Notes: generated from the sequence alone by a model not told the origin. A DNA stretch of 64,000 nucleotides from Vibrio variabilis (GCF_003263785.1 NZ_JYJK01000061.1:1-64000), one strand, 5' to 3'; shown: positions 19,624 to 28,486, counted from the first letter of the stretch. Program-made: numbers and translations.

Positions 19624-20221
19624 CATTGTGACCACATAGCTCACTGATGACTTTATCGCTCTCTCTACTTAACATTTGAGATTCTGCTACAGAGGCCATT
19701 TCAGCCCAACTAGAGAACGTAGTTTGTTCTGCAATAAAAGAATCCCACTTGGGAGAATTAAAGTCTGATTGAGAGATAATTTTCACACTTGAAGCTTCAA
19801 CTAGCTCCTCGAATGTAAAATACTTCGAACACCCTCGAATGAAAGTGGATGGGAGTAGCTCATTAAGTGTAAATGACTGTCTAACTCGCGTATTGGCTTT
19901 CTTATTACACGATACGCACAAATAGTAAGTATCTGATACACCTTGCCATTCACAGATTTTCATTCGAGTGCTGAAGGCTTTTTGACAGCATGAACACTCT
20001 TGTGCCTTCAGCGCTTCCAGTTTTTGAATTGTGTTATAGCATTTTTTACAAAGTGCATAGGATTTACCGCCTTCTTGTATGCTGTATCTATTTTGCTTTT
20101 GGTGACTGATAACCGTTTGGCACTTCCGACAGACCGATTTATCGCTGTTCATGTAATAGGCAAAAATGACCACAGCACCAATAACACCAAATACCAACGT
20201 TGCTATATCGCTAGGGCTCAT
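19619..20221 (-). CDS. Zinc-ribbon protein with N-terminal membrane helix, cassette gene
   Basis: 200 residues. A hydrophobic helix at residues 5-24 (IATLVFGVIGAVVIFAYY) is followed by three CxxC knuckles arranged as zinc ribbons: CRKC...CKKC, then CSCC...CVSC. The remaining 90 residues are acidic and unrecognised. It starts at ATG 20221 behind TTGGAGA. The upstream DNA is a leader shared with two other cassette runs, and the downstream boundary is an attC site. A membrane-tethered zinc-ribbon protein could be a sensor or adaptor, but I can assign no function. Confidence 0.55.
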   Translation of the reverse strand: MSPSDIATLVFGVIGAVVIFAYYMNSDKSVCRKCQTVISHQKQNRYSIQEGGKSYALCKKCYNTIQKLEALKAQECSCCQKAFSTRMKICEWQGVSDTYYLCVSCNKKANTRVRQSFTLNELLPSTFIRGCSKYFTFEELVEASSVKIISQSDFNSPKWDSFIAEQTTFSSWAEMASVAESQMLSRESDKVISELCGHNV

Positions 20222-20236
20222 ATTTTCTCCAAGATG

Positions 20237-20405
20237 TATAACGCTTTATAGACGGACTTTTCCGTCTTTGCATCCTGACTATGTTGCTGCCATTAATTAT
20301 AAAACTCAACCAGTATCAACCTGTTATGTGAATCGGCAAATAGTTGCGGTGTCGAATTACAGAAAAGTTCCGTATAAGAGAACAAAGTACGGATTAGATT
20401 AACTT
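20237..20405 (-). repeat. Cassette-run leader, copy A (attI-like?)
   Basis: About 170 bases resemble 30549-30716 (roughly 80 percent by eye), and the inner 35 bases also match 32013-32047. Nearest the gene is the hairpin AGACGGA-CTTT-TCCGTCT (plus strand, 20250-20267), then the minus-strand junction AAAGCGTTATACATC, which equals the cassette junction at 28480-28490. The rest of the 20222-20547 gap holds no gene. Confidence 0.55.
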
Positions 20406-20547
20406 GGTCTATTGGTGTACTGCTCAGTTGTACCGTGTACAGGTTCTGTGAAGGTTTGGGGCAAAAACGCGTCACAACACTATAGCAGCCGGACATAGAA
20501 GCCTCACAATCACGACCAGAGCCTAGTGACCACATCAAAGTTTATAC

Positions 20548-21089
20548 TCACCCAGAAAGCACCTTATAAACCGTAGAACGGCTACAGGCGAGCTCACGAC
20601 TAATAGCATGTTTGTTCCATCCGCTTATAGCTAACTCCCTTATACGTTCATGTAATGCCAAATCAGGGTGACGACCAAGGTGCTTCCCTTGCTGTTTAGC
20701 TCGCTCCCTCCCTTCATTGCATCGCTGCAATATTCTTGAGCGCTCCATCTCTGCAAATGCACCGATTGTGGTATAGATAACGCGCCCCACGTCACTGTTT
20801 ATATCTAGGTCGCCCAAATCATGACAAATGAGCCCTGCGCCCCGCGCGCTCAATTGATCGGCGACGCCAAGCGCATCGATTGTATTTCTGGCAATCCGGT
20901 CTACCTTGGTGACATGCACAATGTCCCCTTCCCTAGCAAACTCAAGAAGCCGCTTTAATCCCTGACGCTCCGCGCTCTTACCACTGGCTTTATCTTGATA
21001 GATCTTTTCACAACCGATACGAGTAAGCTGTTCAACCTGACCCCCAAATCTTGTTCATCACTACTGACACGAGCATAACCAATCAACAT
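20548..21089 (-). CDS. Serine recombinase of the resolvase/invertase family, frameshifted
   Basis: Opens MLIGYARVSSDEQDL, with the catalytic serine at residue 10 in VSSDEQ. A break in the G run near 21040 (five G, six needed) is repaired to GGQVEQLTRIGCEKIYQD, then VHVTKVDRIARNTIDAL (the R-x3-D-R and R motifs), GAFAEMERSRI, and a C-terminal helix-turn-helix ELACSRSTVYKVLSG. The full length is about 180 residues, typical of TnpR-type resolvases. It probably resolved cointegrates of a lost transposon. GAGGGG precedes ATG 21089. A single base restores it. Confidence 0.88.
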
Positions 21090-21505
21090 AACCCCTCCTC
21101 GAAACTGTCCAATAAGTCCCAACAAAAATGAAGACATGTACGGCAAGCGTTTTGCCGACTTAATGTACAGTGATTACCTTACCATTTGGCCATTTTGCTG
21201 AAGTCCGAAAAGGTACACCTTTTTGGACACACTTTTAGACGGTATTTGCCGCTTGGGGAACTTCTGATAATCATTAAACGGCCACTCAAATAATGGCAGC
21301 TCCTACACGCGTTGCGGAAACTGGTATCAAATGACGTGAAGCATGGGTCAATTACATTGGCTTTTGACGAATCAAAGAAACACAGCTCCGCGTTAACATA
21401 CAAAATGTTTCTTCAGAATATGTGAATTAAAGAGGTTCACATATTGTCTTTGTGGTAAGAAAATACTCCTAGATAAAAGATCACATATACTTGAAACGGT
21501 AAACA
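21090..21505. other. Gene-free stretch with a decayed recombinase fragment
   Basis: It holds the resolvase promoter region, possibly with its res site. On the minus strand about 21235-21340 resembles the 3' end of the small gene at 22538-22825 and the DNA beyond it (CAACGCG...GAGC, then TTTAATGATTATCAGAAG versus TTTTGATGATTGCCGCAGG), but stops interrupt it. I take it as a degenerate partial copy. No intact gene is visible. Confidence 0.35.
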
Positions 21506-21973
21506 ATGAAAACATTCACATACAGTTGGGCATGGCGTCATAGAATATTAGTTCGGACGAGCCTGACATGGTTATTGATTTCATTCGTACTCATACTAAC
21601 ACGAGGTATAGATGAAACATTAGAAAACCCATCAACGCTAATTATGACTTGTAGTGTTTTCGCTATCCTAAACATACTTTCAATAAAGTATGAAAAAGAC
21701 ACCGTTTTGGAAGTAAGACTATTAGGTGAAGTCTGTAAGATTAGAACTTATGATGGACGTTACCAGGAGTTTCTTCTAAGCGACATACAATCGAAGACGC
21801 GTGTAACCAGCGAACATGGCTTTCGAGGCTACTCACTTGAGCAAATTTGCATAAAAATCAATGGTATTAGTCCTATTTTTATTTCTATCAACATTCGAGA
21901 CTTTGATATCTTATGTGAAGCTTTAGAAATCGAAGACTTTAAGAAGTTAACAATTAATAAAAACATAGCGTGA
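21506..21973 (+). CDS. Small membrane protein of unknown function
   Basis: 155 residues. Two hydrophobic helices (about residues 17-33 and 42-58) are followed by a soluble domain of mixed strands and helices (LEVRLLGEVCKIRTYDGRY...). It is low in GC like the rest of the island. It runs opposite to the recombinases and is 10 bases upstream of a second membrane-protein gene, so they probably form an operon. The fold could be a small membrane-associated PH-like or YcxB-like domain, but I see no diagnostic motif. Confidence 0.5.
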   Translation: MKTFTYSWAWRHRILVRTSLTWLLISFVLILTRGIDETLENPSTLIMTCSVFAILNILSIKYEKDTVLEVRLLGEVCKIRTYDGRYQEFLLSDIQSKTRVTSEHGFRGYSLEQICIKINGISPIFISINIRDFDILCEALEIEDFKKLTINKNIA

Positions 21974-21983
21974 AAACTATCAA

Positions 21984-22364
21984 GTGAAAATCAAGTTCCT
22001 ATACAAGAATAAACTAATATTCAAACAGTATTTTGAAAAACATGGTGATACGGATAGTAATTTTAAATCAATCGCAGTTACAGCTTACCTACTTTTTCAG
22101 AACATAGCGACCATTTGCTTTCTGATTACATTGGCTTTTCCGAGTTTTAGTGAAAAGTTAGCTATACCCTTAAGCCTTCCTAGGTTTATGGAATTTTTTC
22201 TTATTTGCGCGTTTTTTTTTGGATTCGCTTTCTGTGTGGGTGGTAAGTTGGAATGGAATGAAGTCACAAAAACTGAACGCGCAATTAATAGGTGGTATGT
22301 AATACTTTCTCTGCTTTCGCTTCCAGTAACATATCTTATGATTTTTTTCTTTAAGTGGGACTAA
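21984..22364 (+). CDS. Small multi-helix membrane protein of unknown function
   Basis: 126 residues from a GTG start (reads MKIKFLYKNKLIFKQYFEKHG). Three hydrophobic segments are visible (TAYLLFQNIATICFLITLAF, FMEFFLICAFFFGFAFCVGG, WYVILSLLSLPVTYLMIFFF). It follows the 155-residue membrane protein gene after 10 bases, on the same strand. There is no recognised family. The pair could be an immunity-like or cassette pair, but nothing in the sequence proves it. Confidence 0.5.
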   Translation: MKIKFLYKNKLIFKQYFEKHGDTDSNFKSIAVTAYLLFQNIATICFLITLAFPSFSEKLAIPLSLPRFMEFFLICAFFFGFAFCVGGKLEWNEVTKTERAINRWYVILSLLSLPVTYLMIFFFKWD

Positions 22365-22537
22365 AGCGAGATCTGTATTGGCTCAATAACTCGAACGCCA
22401 AATTTGGAGGTAAAGTCTCCACCATAAATAAGCTGTTCAATATCGCGCCCTCCCTCTACTAAGAGTTTAAACAGCGAAAACCGGGTATCAATCGAGAATA
22501 TTCGGCCTCTAGTAAACCTGCGGCAATCATCAAAATG

Positions 22538-22825
22538 TCACTTGAAGATTGGTGGCTCCGATGCGCGTTGCAGAAACTGACGCCAAATCACGTTAATTGC
22601 ATAGTAGTAATCTCGGCGAGTAGAAGGTGCCAGATGACGATTGTCACGATAAAACCGACTTACTTGTTTTCGTCCTATCTGCTCGAGCCCTTTTACCCTC
22701 TCTTTTTCGACCATATACCCTATTACGATCCGCATTTTTTGTGCCTGTCGCTTTCGGCTTGTTTTGCCTCCGCTGCGCACATAAAGGTGAAGATGTTTTT
22801 CAAGTTGAGCTATCGCTTTGTTCAT
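22538..22825 (-). CDS. Stand-alone SAM-like (core-binding) domain of tyrosine recombinase type
   Basis: 95 residues resembling only the N-terminal DNA-contacting domain of phage-type integrases (helices around KMRIVIGYMVEKERVKGLEQI and STRRDYYYAINVIWRQFL). It begins 12 bases after the stop of the large tyrosine recombinase gene, on the same strand, so it is probably its partner. After its TGA the same frame stays open for another 62 codons to 22365 (RFTRGRIFSIDTRFSLFKLL...), which looks like coding sequence. The stop may be a real end, a nonsense mutation or an error. Confidence 0.6.
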   Translation of the reverse strand: MNKAIAQLEKHLHLYVRSGGKTSRKRQAQKMRIVIGYMVEKERVKGLEQIGRKQVSRFYRDNRHLAPSTRRDYYYAINVIWRQFLQRASEPPIFK

Positions 22826-22836
22826 CGCGTTTCCCC

Positions 22837-23913
22837 CTAATATACGTACACTTTCGCAATGCTTGCCCTCTCGTGGCCTAGTTGCTTTGAGATATAACTA
22901 AGAGCTTGGAAATTTAGCTCCGATGCCTTTGTAATGAAGTCATGAACAGTTCTCACATGAACATCACAGCAACAACTGAACGTGTCCTGGTGGACACAAT
23001 AGAGTTCATTGGCAATAGTGCGAACTTGTTGTTTTCTATCATAGTGACTGTCGATTGGCGCAATCACTGAGAGCCCCTGTCTTGCAAAGAACAGTTCATA
23101 TAGCGTCCTTGCATACTCACGGCGCTGAGTATGGGTGCGATATCCGATTTTCCCTATTTGTCGGTAATAGAAGCTTCGATACTTTTTGTAGCTGCTATTT
23201 TTTGGGATCATCGATTTGTGGTCGCCTTGATACTTAGTCGCATATTCCAAGGCTTGATATTGAGAGTCACAAAACACGTCAACTCTCCTGGGTTTACCTC
23301 CTTTCGTACCAGCAGTGATGGAAATGTATTCATTCCGCTGCGCTTCTCGCAATGCTCGGTGAGCATTGAGCTTCGCAGCCTCCTCAAATCTCAGCCCAAA
23401 CGCGCGTTGTAGCGAAGCTATGCTGAACTCTCTTCCTCTCAAAAGCCTCTGTAAGCTCTGAAATTCCTCATCAGAGCTGCCTTTAGCTACGCCATATTCA
23501 AACTCACGCTTCGATAGCTGAGCTTCCGTTCCAGTGACTCGACATTCACTGTCGCCTCTCGCCTGCGAAAGTATCGTGTTCACGGCAGACAAGTGGTTCT
23601 GTGCCCAAGACGCGCTCTTTTGAGTGCTATTAGCTACAGTACGCAAATGCTTTGCATAACCTTCGACATGCTCACGTCTTACTCTGCGCATGTCCTTAAT
23701 CTGATAGCGTTCTTGCATGTAGTGCACAAAGAACGCAAACCTTTTTACTTGCTGATGACGCGAGCTAAAACCGCATGCGCTAGCAAGGCGTCGCTCCTCC
23801 ATTGCGTGTTCCGCAGCTTTCAGCATGCAACGCGCCCTGAGCCCAAAGTTACGAGCATTGGGATTAGCGCGCTCAAACCGGTGCCGAGACCTAACTTCAT
23901 TTCTTTTGGACAT
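22837..23913 (-). CDS. Tyrosine recombinase (Integrase_1-type)
   Basis: 358 residues. The N-terminal SAM-like region (HQQVKRFAFFVHYMQERYQI) is followed by a catalytic domain with the R-H-R-H-Y set: Arg in FGLRFEEAAKL, His/Arg in THTQRREYA, His in QLGHE, and Tyr in KVYVY at the very end. A long insert lies between the first Arg and the HxxR motif, as in genomic-island recombinases annotated integrase domain-containing protein. GGAGATT precedes ATG. It probably catalyses movement of part of this island; its target site is not evident. Confidence 0.85.
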   Translation of the reverse strand: MSKRNEVRSRHRFERANPNARNFGLRARCMLKAAEHAMEERRLASACGFSSRHQQVKRFAFFVHYMQERYQIKDMRRVRREHVEGYAKHLRTVANSTQKSASWAQNHLSAVNTILSQARGDSECRVTGTEAQLSKREFEYGVAKGSSDEEFQSLQRLLRGREFSIASLQRAFGLRFEEAAKLNAHRALREAQRNEYISITAGTKGGKPRRVDVFCDSQYQALEYATKYQGDHKSMIPKNSSYKKYRSFYYRQIGKIGYRTHTQRREYARTLYELFFARQGLSVIAPIDSHYDRKQQVRTIANELYCVHQDTFSCCCDVHVRTVHDFITKASELNFQALSYISKQLGHERASIAKVYVY

Positions 23914-24306
23914 ACCAATCTCCTGAGTGGTTGCGGAATGGAGACTAGGGAACAGTAATAGTGAGTGTTATTGGTAGGTGAACACCTACACGCGCGAATA
24001 CGTCGCGCAGCGCTGCCTCCTTTTTGTTTTTCGAGGTTTAGTATTAGCCCCACAGCTTAGCGCCCTATCGCGGACTTGCTTACCATGATAAGCGAGTCAT
24101 TTAGCTGCCTATTGCACCTGTTCAGAGCGACATTCGTCGTTTTTCGTCCTAGATACATGGGGTTGTTTAGCTGCTTAGTTCTTGAATAGAAGATAAAAAC
24201 TACATATGCGAGGAACCGCTTTAAGTTGCCTCTATGTTTTTTCCTATATTCGAACCACACCTCTTCACGAGGAAACCTCGAGCAGCAATTTAGTTTGATT
24301 TGTCTG

Positions 24307-24525
24307 CGTATCGGGCGATACGGGTAGATGCGAAGCGCATCTATGGTCGGGCTTTGAGCCCCGTGGGTGTGTAGCACACATTATTATTGGGTGCTAATTA
24401 GATGAAGCAGCGGTCAGTGACATGAGCCTGCTCATATAAAGGTTATCTCCCATTTTGCCCTAGGACTGAGAGGGTTGTGATGTATTTGTACATCAGAGTC
24501 GTTGGCAGCGACCCAGCTGTGCTGG
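24307..24525. other. Dense cluster of stem-loops in an 866-base non-coding region
   Basis: The gap 23914-24779 has no convincing gene. It carries consecutive hairpins: CGTATCG/CGATACG (24307-24322), TAGATGCG-AAG-CGCATCTA (24325-24343), CGGGCT/AGCCC (24348-24363), GTGTG-TAG-CACAC (24367-24379), ATGAGC/GCTCAT (24422-24435), GATGTA-TTTG-TACATC (24479-24494), GTCG/CGAC (24498-24512), and CCAGC-TGT-GCTGG (24513-24525). TTTGGG-TTCA-CCCAAA lies at about 24694-24709, before xis. It is situated between two recombinase loci, and could be an attachment or transfer region or a structured RNA. Confidence 0.6.
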
Positions 24526-24779
24526 AGATTGGAACAACATAACTATGTGAACCGAATCGCCATTAGAATGATTAAAGTTCAGCAGAGAATGAGGGAAATG
24601 CAAGGTAGTTTAGTTTGATCACAAGTTTTTGGCTGCTTAATCCCATTGCCACCATTTTGGCCTCGCTAATCTAGAAAAAGTAAGTAAACGGACTTTTTGG
24701 GTTCAACCCAAAGGTATGATGGTCGGTTACAGCAAGGCGATTGGCTGACTCAGGCAACAACTAAGGTCAGGAGTGAACT

Positions 24780-25004
24780 ATGCATATTACGATTCGGGAA
24801 TGGGCAATCCAAGAGTTTGGCTTTGCCCCAAGTGCGAGTACGTTGGCGAGCTACGCAAAAACAAAGCAGATACACCCTGCTCCGGTCAAATTCGGCGGAA
24901 AGTGGATGTGCGATGAAAAAGCGGTATTTGTCGGCCTGTGCTCAACAGACTCCATAGAAATCACCGACCCTGTCGTAGCTAGGATTTTCCGTCATGGCAG
25001 CTAG
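24780..25004 (+). CDS. Excisionase (DUF1233/Xis-like)
   Basis: 74 residues beginning MHITIREWAIQEFGFAPSAS, a winged-helix opening typical of lambda-group excisionases, with the second helix TLASYAKTKQIHPAPVKFGG. Such proteins bend att-site DNA to direct the integrase towards excision. CAGGAG stands just before ATG. The 3' end overlaps the integrase start by 11 bases, the classic xis-int arrangement. Confidence 0.8.
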   Translation: MHITIREWAIQEFGFAPSASTLASYAKTKQIHPAPVKFGGKWMCDEKAVFVGLCSTDSIEITDPVVARIFRHGS

Positions 25005-26132
25005 ACCTAGAGCACACAATCTAAACGTTCCCAATCTCTATCAGAAATTTGATAGGCGAAATGGCAAGGCGTACTACCAATACCGAGATACTCGAACTGG
25101 TAGATTTCATGGATTAGGAACCGACAGAACAACAGCGATTAAGGTTGCAACAGAGCTTAATCGACTCATCGCTGCCCAGTTAGTCGAGCAATATCACCAC
25201 ATATTCAATGCTAATCCTGCCAAGAAAAAACGAATGGGGATCAGTACTGGTGAATGGTGTGAGCGATACATGGAGATCCAAGCCGAAAGGCTTGAGACTG
25301 GTGAAATCGTTGATGCTACCTTCAAAACACGGAGAAGTGGCATCAAAGTCCTAAATGACAGATGTAAGCATGTCGCTATCAGGGAGCTCGATACAAAGAC
25401 TCTCGCCATCATCATTGATGAGTACAAACGAGAAGGCAAAACACGAATGGCTCAAGTTCTGAGGTCTATTTGGATTGATGTTTTCAAAGAGGCTCAACAT
25501 GCTGGTGAGGTTGATGCTGGTTATAACCCAGCCTTAGCCACTAAGCCTCCAAAAACCAATGTTCGCCGTGCACGTCTAACCGTATCTCACTGGGAGCAAA
25601 TCGACCGCGTCTTAAAAGACTCACCTCATGTCTATTGCTATCACGCCGCCCTTCTCGCTTTAACGACAGACTGCGTCGAGAGGACATTTGTAACCTCAAG
25701 TTCTCGGACATTAAAGAAGGCCTACTCTACGTTGCCACAAGTAAATCTGGGCAAAAAACGAAACTCGCCTTCCCCCTCACCCTTCGTAATCCAATTCTCG
25801 ATATGACGCTGGCTGAGATTATAGGGATGTGCCGAAAGACGGATATAGTGTCACGCTATCTCGTTCACAATATAGCGCGAGTACACAGCACCAAACCAGG
25901 CGACAAGGTCAACGTCAACACTGTTACTCGCAGGTTTGCCGAAGCTCGAGACAAAGCCAATCTAAAATGGGAAGGCACCCCTCCTACTTTTCATGAACTA
26001 AGATCATTGGCCGAACGCACATACCACGAAGCAGGCGTCGATACCCAAAAGCTACTTGGTCATAAAGATCGCCGAACGACGGATAGGTATTCGGATAACC
26101 GAGGTAGTGAGTATGTTGTGGTGGGTGAGTGA
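24994..26132 (+). CDS. Lambda-type phage integrase, frameshifted
   Basis: The N-terminus resembles the lambda Int arm-binding domain (NLYQKFDRRNGKAYYQYRDT, then GLGTDRTTAI). The core-binding domain follows, then the catalytic domain: LRREDICNLKF (first Arg), HELRSLAERTYHEAG (HxxR), LLGHKDRRTTDRYSD (His and nucleophile Tyr). The frame breaks near 25665; one base added to ACGACAGACTG gives LTTGLRREDI. The length is about 380 residues once repaired. With xis it forms a complete prophage-like integration module, but no phage structural genes are present, so it belongs to a small integrated element or a prophage remnant. Confidence 0.88.
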
Positions 26133-26449
26133 GGCGGCTGTCACGAACAGTAAATTCTGGTTATAAAGTTACGTTTATAGCTACTCCATGAAGTTATATG
26201 CTCCCAAAACTTGATCAGGAAGTTGCGACAGAGTCGCATAGTGAACACTGCATTGAAGTGGATTCCAAAACTCACTTTTATATAAAACTTTCTTAATCAA
26301 ATTACTAAATTAGGATTCCAATAATTATCTCTCGTATCACGCTTTGCTGAGTTGCAGCTAACGAGCACAACTCCCAAGCAAACCACACAATCACTGGACT
26401 CAAGCAAAACAATCATGCCGCATATTAGCTTGTCTATTTGTGCAACTTG
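26133..26449. other. Gap after the integrase, with an attC-like site at its right part
   Basis: No gene. A perfect hairpin TGCGAC-AGA-GTCGCA lies at 26224-26238. From about 26340 to 26449 the minus strand reads CCTAACAAGTTGCACAAATA ... GTTAGCTGCAACTCAGC, which fits an attC after the Abi_C-like gene (complementary AAGTTGC / GCAACT). The phage-type attL/attR cannot be located by eye. Confidence 0.45.
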
Positions 26450-27340
26450 TTAGGTTTTGGACTTACCAAGTAAATACAATGAAACTGCAGCAGCTGAGTT
26501 ATTCACTAGCATTGCGAGGTCTTCATCTGGTTCTAGGTCTGCCTCGGAACTGCCATGAGCGTTTCCAATATGTGTCCTAATTGCTCCTATTGCTGAAAAC
26601 ATTGATTTAACGCCTGAGGTTAGTTTCTTAACGTCAGCTGACTCTTCTGGATAAGAGGATAAATCAACTTCCTGCAATGCTGCATTAATTAAATTTGTAA
26701 TATCAATTCTATTCGGTAAAGGACTGCCATTCGACTCAATTACTTGCCGGCATACTGATTCTAAATAGCTACTACTTCTTGTAATTGACTCAGCGGGATC
26801 AGTGTAGACACTCGCTTTTGCTTTTACCCATTGTTTCAAGAGACTTTCACTCCGTATAAGAGTGTCCTTGACCTGACGATCTATATGTTCCACCTCTACA
26901 TTAAACAGATTAACTAGAGACGCAGTAGCTCGTTCTGCACTATCAAGGTCGGCCGACAAATTAGTTTCAATTGACGTAATAAGTGAATCTAATATTTCAT
27001 CCTTGATTAATGCGACTTTCCATTGATTTGACATTTCATGAATACTCTGTGTGCTAAATACGCGCTGCGCATTAGGAGTATTTTCCCTAGCATCCACATA
27101 GTCATCAAAGGTTGAACGATAAGCTACTTTCAGAGCACTTTTCGAGTAGTAAATATAACCATATGTCCAATCTTCATCAGAAGTATGCTCCAAGGTTACC
27201 GTTTTACTCCTACCATAAACTTCTATATTCGGTAAGTTTACTATCAGCTCTGCTTCAAACTCATTCAGCTTCGAGGCGACAACGTGATGCTTGTCATTTA
27301 GCTTCGTCGCTATCGATTTCAACCGCTCCAACTTGTTCAT
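26450..27340 (-). CDS. Abi_C-domain (abortive-infection-like) protein, cassette gene
   Basis: 296 residues. The C-terminal about 120 residues match the pattern of the Abi_C domain: SSSYLESVCRQVIESNGSPL, then spaced helices, GAIRTHIGNAHGSS, and LAMLVNNSAAAVSLYLL. RTHIGNAHG is the R-x-x-x-[N/x]-AH HEPN-like motif of this family. The N-terminal half is unrecognised and may be the specificity part. A strong AAGGAGG site precedes ATG, and attC-like palindromes flank it on both sides. Abi_C proteins are linked to phage abortive infection; activity here is inferred. Confidence 0.65.
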   Translation of the reverse strand: MNKLERLKSIATKLNDKHHVVASKLNEFEAELIVNLPNIEVYGRSKTVTLEHTSDEDWTYGYIYYSKSALKVAYRSTFDDYVDARENTPNAQRVFSTQSIHEMSNQWKVALIKDEILDSLITSIETNLSADLDSAERATASLVNLFNVEVEHIDRQVKDTLIRSESLLKQWVKAKASVYTDPAESITRSSSYLESVCRQVIESNGSPLPNRIDITNLINAALQEVDLSSYPEESADVKKLTSGVKSMFSAIGAIRTHIGNAHGSSEADLEPDEDLAMLVNNSAAAVSLYLLGKSKT

Positions 27341-27369
27341 TCTATCAATTCCTCCTTATTTGTCAGATA

Positions 27370-27487
27370 AAAGCCTAGTTCCCTTTTAAGGAGTGACCAA
27401 CGGAATACCGAAGCTCCCACCAAGCCACTAATACCAATGTACTGCAAAAATGCAACGCGTTCTAAATTCCTCTTGAAAGGTTGTTAA
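27370..27487 (-). repeat. attC-like site
   Basis: Minus strand: TTTAACAACCTTTCAAGAGG, AACGCGTTGC core, and at the far end CTCCTTAAAAGG followed by AACTAGGC. The two ends are complementary (CCTTTCAAGAG / CTCCTTAAAAGG). The ACGCGTTGC segment recurs in the other cassette palindromes. The terminal core AACTAGGC deviates from GTTAGGC. Confidence 0.65.
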
Positions 27488-28467
27488 ACATCAGATTGCG
27501 CAAAGTTTCCTTCAAGATCTGTTTGTCCCCACCTGATATACCCCGTGTTGAAAACTCTTTCCGAAAAGTCTCGCTGATCTATTGGGAAACCTTGTCTGCT
27601 AACCTGTTCAAAATCTGCAAAATCAACATTGAACAGCTGCGAATTTACAACAAATCTTTTTTCAGAAACCAGCTCGATACCAATAATAAAGTGAGGAAAG
27701 AGAGCACCTTTAACTGCCACTTCCCTTTGTCTAGGATATAATCCTAATGATTTATAGGTTGGTAAACCGCAACCAGTTACAATCCGTTGGTGATGTTCAC
27801 TTACCCAAGGTGCTATAGCGTGAGCGTGGAATGGTTTAGGTATAAAGTAATGAAAAATGAACTTTTCTTTAGGGTTACGCTCTACCTTTGAAAATTCTCT
27901 AGCGACCTTTCTATCCACACTTGTTGAAACCAACGGAGTTTCAGTTCGTATTCCGGGCGATCCTGCGATATGAAGCCAATATAAGTAATAATCTCTAGCA
28001 TTTAGTTTTGATTGGCTATTATCAGTATCATTAATTCTTTCGACAAACATCCTTTTATTCGATGGCGTACCAAAAAATTCTCTAAACTTTTCCGAGGTAT
28101 TTTCTTGTACGCGACTACGTCTTTCGGGTGAATTTAGAACATTTGATATTCTGTCGAAGATAAACCCTAAAGTCTCTTCAGAGCAATCGTTAATGCCTGT
28201 TAGAAAACTTCGGTCTACATCAAACCGATCGATAAAAAAATGCCTTGCTTTTTCACCAAAGTAGAATGCTCTCTCATACATTTTTCCACTTACAAAATCA
28301 CTCTGATCACTAAACAGACGTCTATTGACGTTCCTTTGCTCTTCTCCGCGATACAGAAGTAGAACTTCGCCCTCCTTATCTTTCTCACTTATAAAACTAC
28401 GAAAGGATTTCAACTTATGCATTTCCTCGCTAGAAAGGGCAATAAAATCTGACTTTAAGTACTCCAT
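27484..28467 (-). CDS. Putative ADP-ribosyltransferase (R-S-E class), cassette gene
   Basis: 327 residues, no signal peptide or membrane segment. It has the three landmarks of arginine-type mono-ADP-ribosyltransferases in the right order: an Arg strand LLLYRGEE (residues 37-44), an STS motif in PLVSTSVDRKVAREFSK (about 178-194), and a Q-x-E loop in YPRQREVAVKG (about 245-255). This fold transfers ADP-ribose from NAD to proteins, RNA or DNA, and is used by toxins and phage-defence effectors. The gene is a single cassette with no partner gene for immunity. GGGAG precedes ATG. The family call rests on motif order only. Confidence 0.5.
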   Translation of the reverse strand: MEYLKSDFIALSSEEMHKLKSFRSFISEKDKEGEVLLLYRGEEQRNVNRRLFSDQSDFVSGKMYERAFYFGEKARHFFIDRFDVDRSFLTGINDCSEETLGFIFDRISNVLNSPERRSRVQENTSEKFREFFGTPSNKRMFVERINDTDNSQSKLNARDYYLYWLHIAGSPGIRTETPLVSTSVDRKVAREFSKVERNPKEKFIFHYFIPKPFHAHAIAPWVSEHHQRIVTGCGLPTYKSLGLYPRQREVAVKGALFPHFIIGIELVSEKRFVVNSQLFNVDFADFEQVSRQGFPIDQRDFSERVFNTGYIRWGQTDLEGNFAQSDV

Positions 28468-28486
28468 AATTCTCCCATGATGTATA

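Noticed and set aside
22365..22540. TGA recoding (selenocysteine) to extend the 95-residue recombinase-like protein
   Set aside because: No SECIS-like hairpin is evident and the family has no selenoproteins. A nonsense change or natural end is simpler.
24000..24780. Structured non-coding region considered as a retron msr-msd or group II intron
   Set aside because: No reverse transcriptase gene or RT motif occurs anywhere in the window, so this reading is unsupported.
22826..24994. Two tyrosine recombinases considered as the integron integrase IntI
   Set aside because: One is a lambda-type integrase with an arm-binding domain and an xis partner. The other has a long insert between catalytic motifs and lacks the IntI-specific helix pattern as far as I can see.
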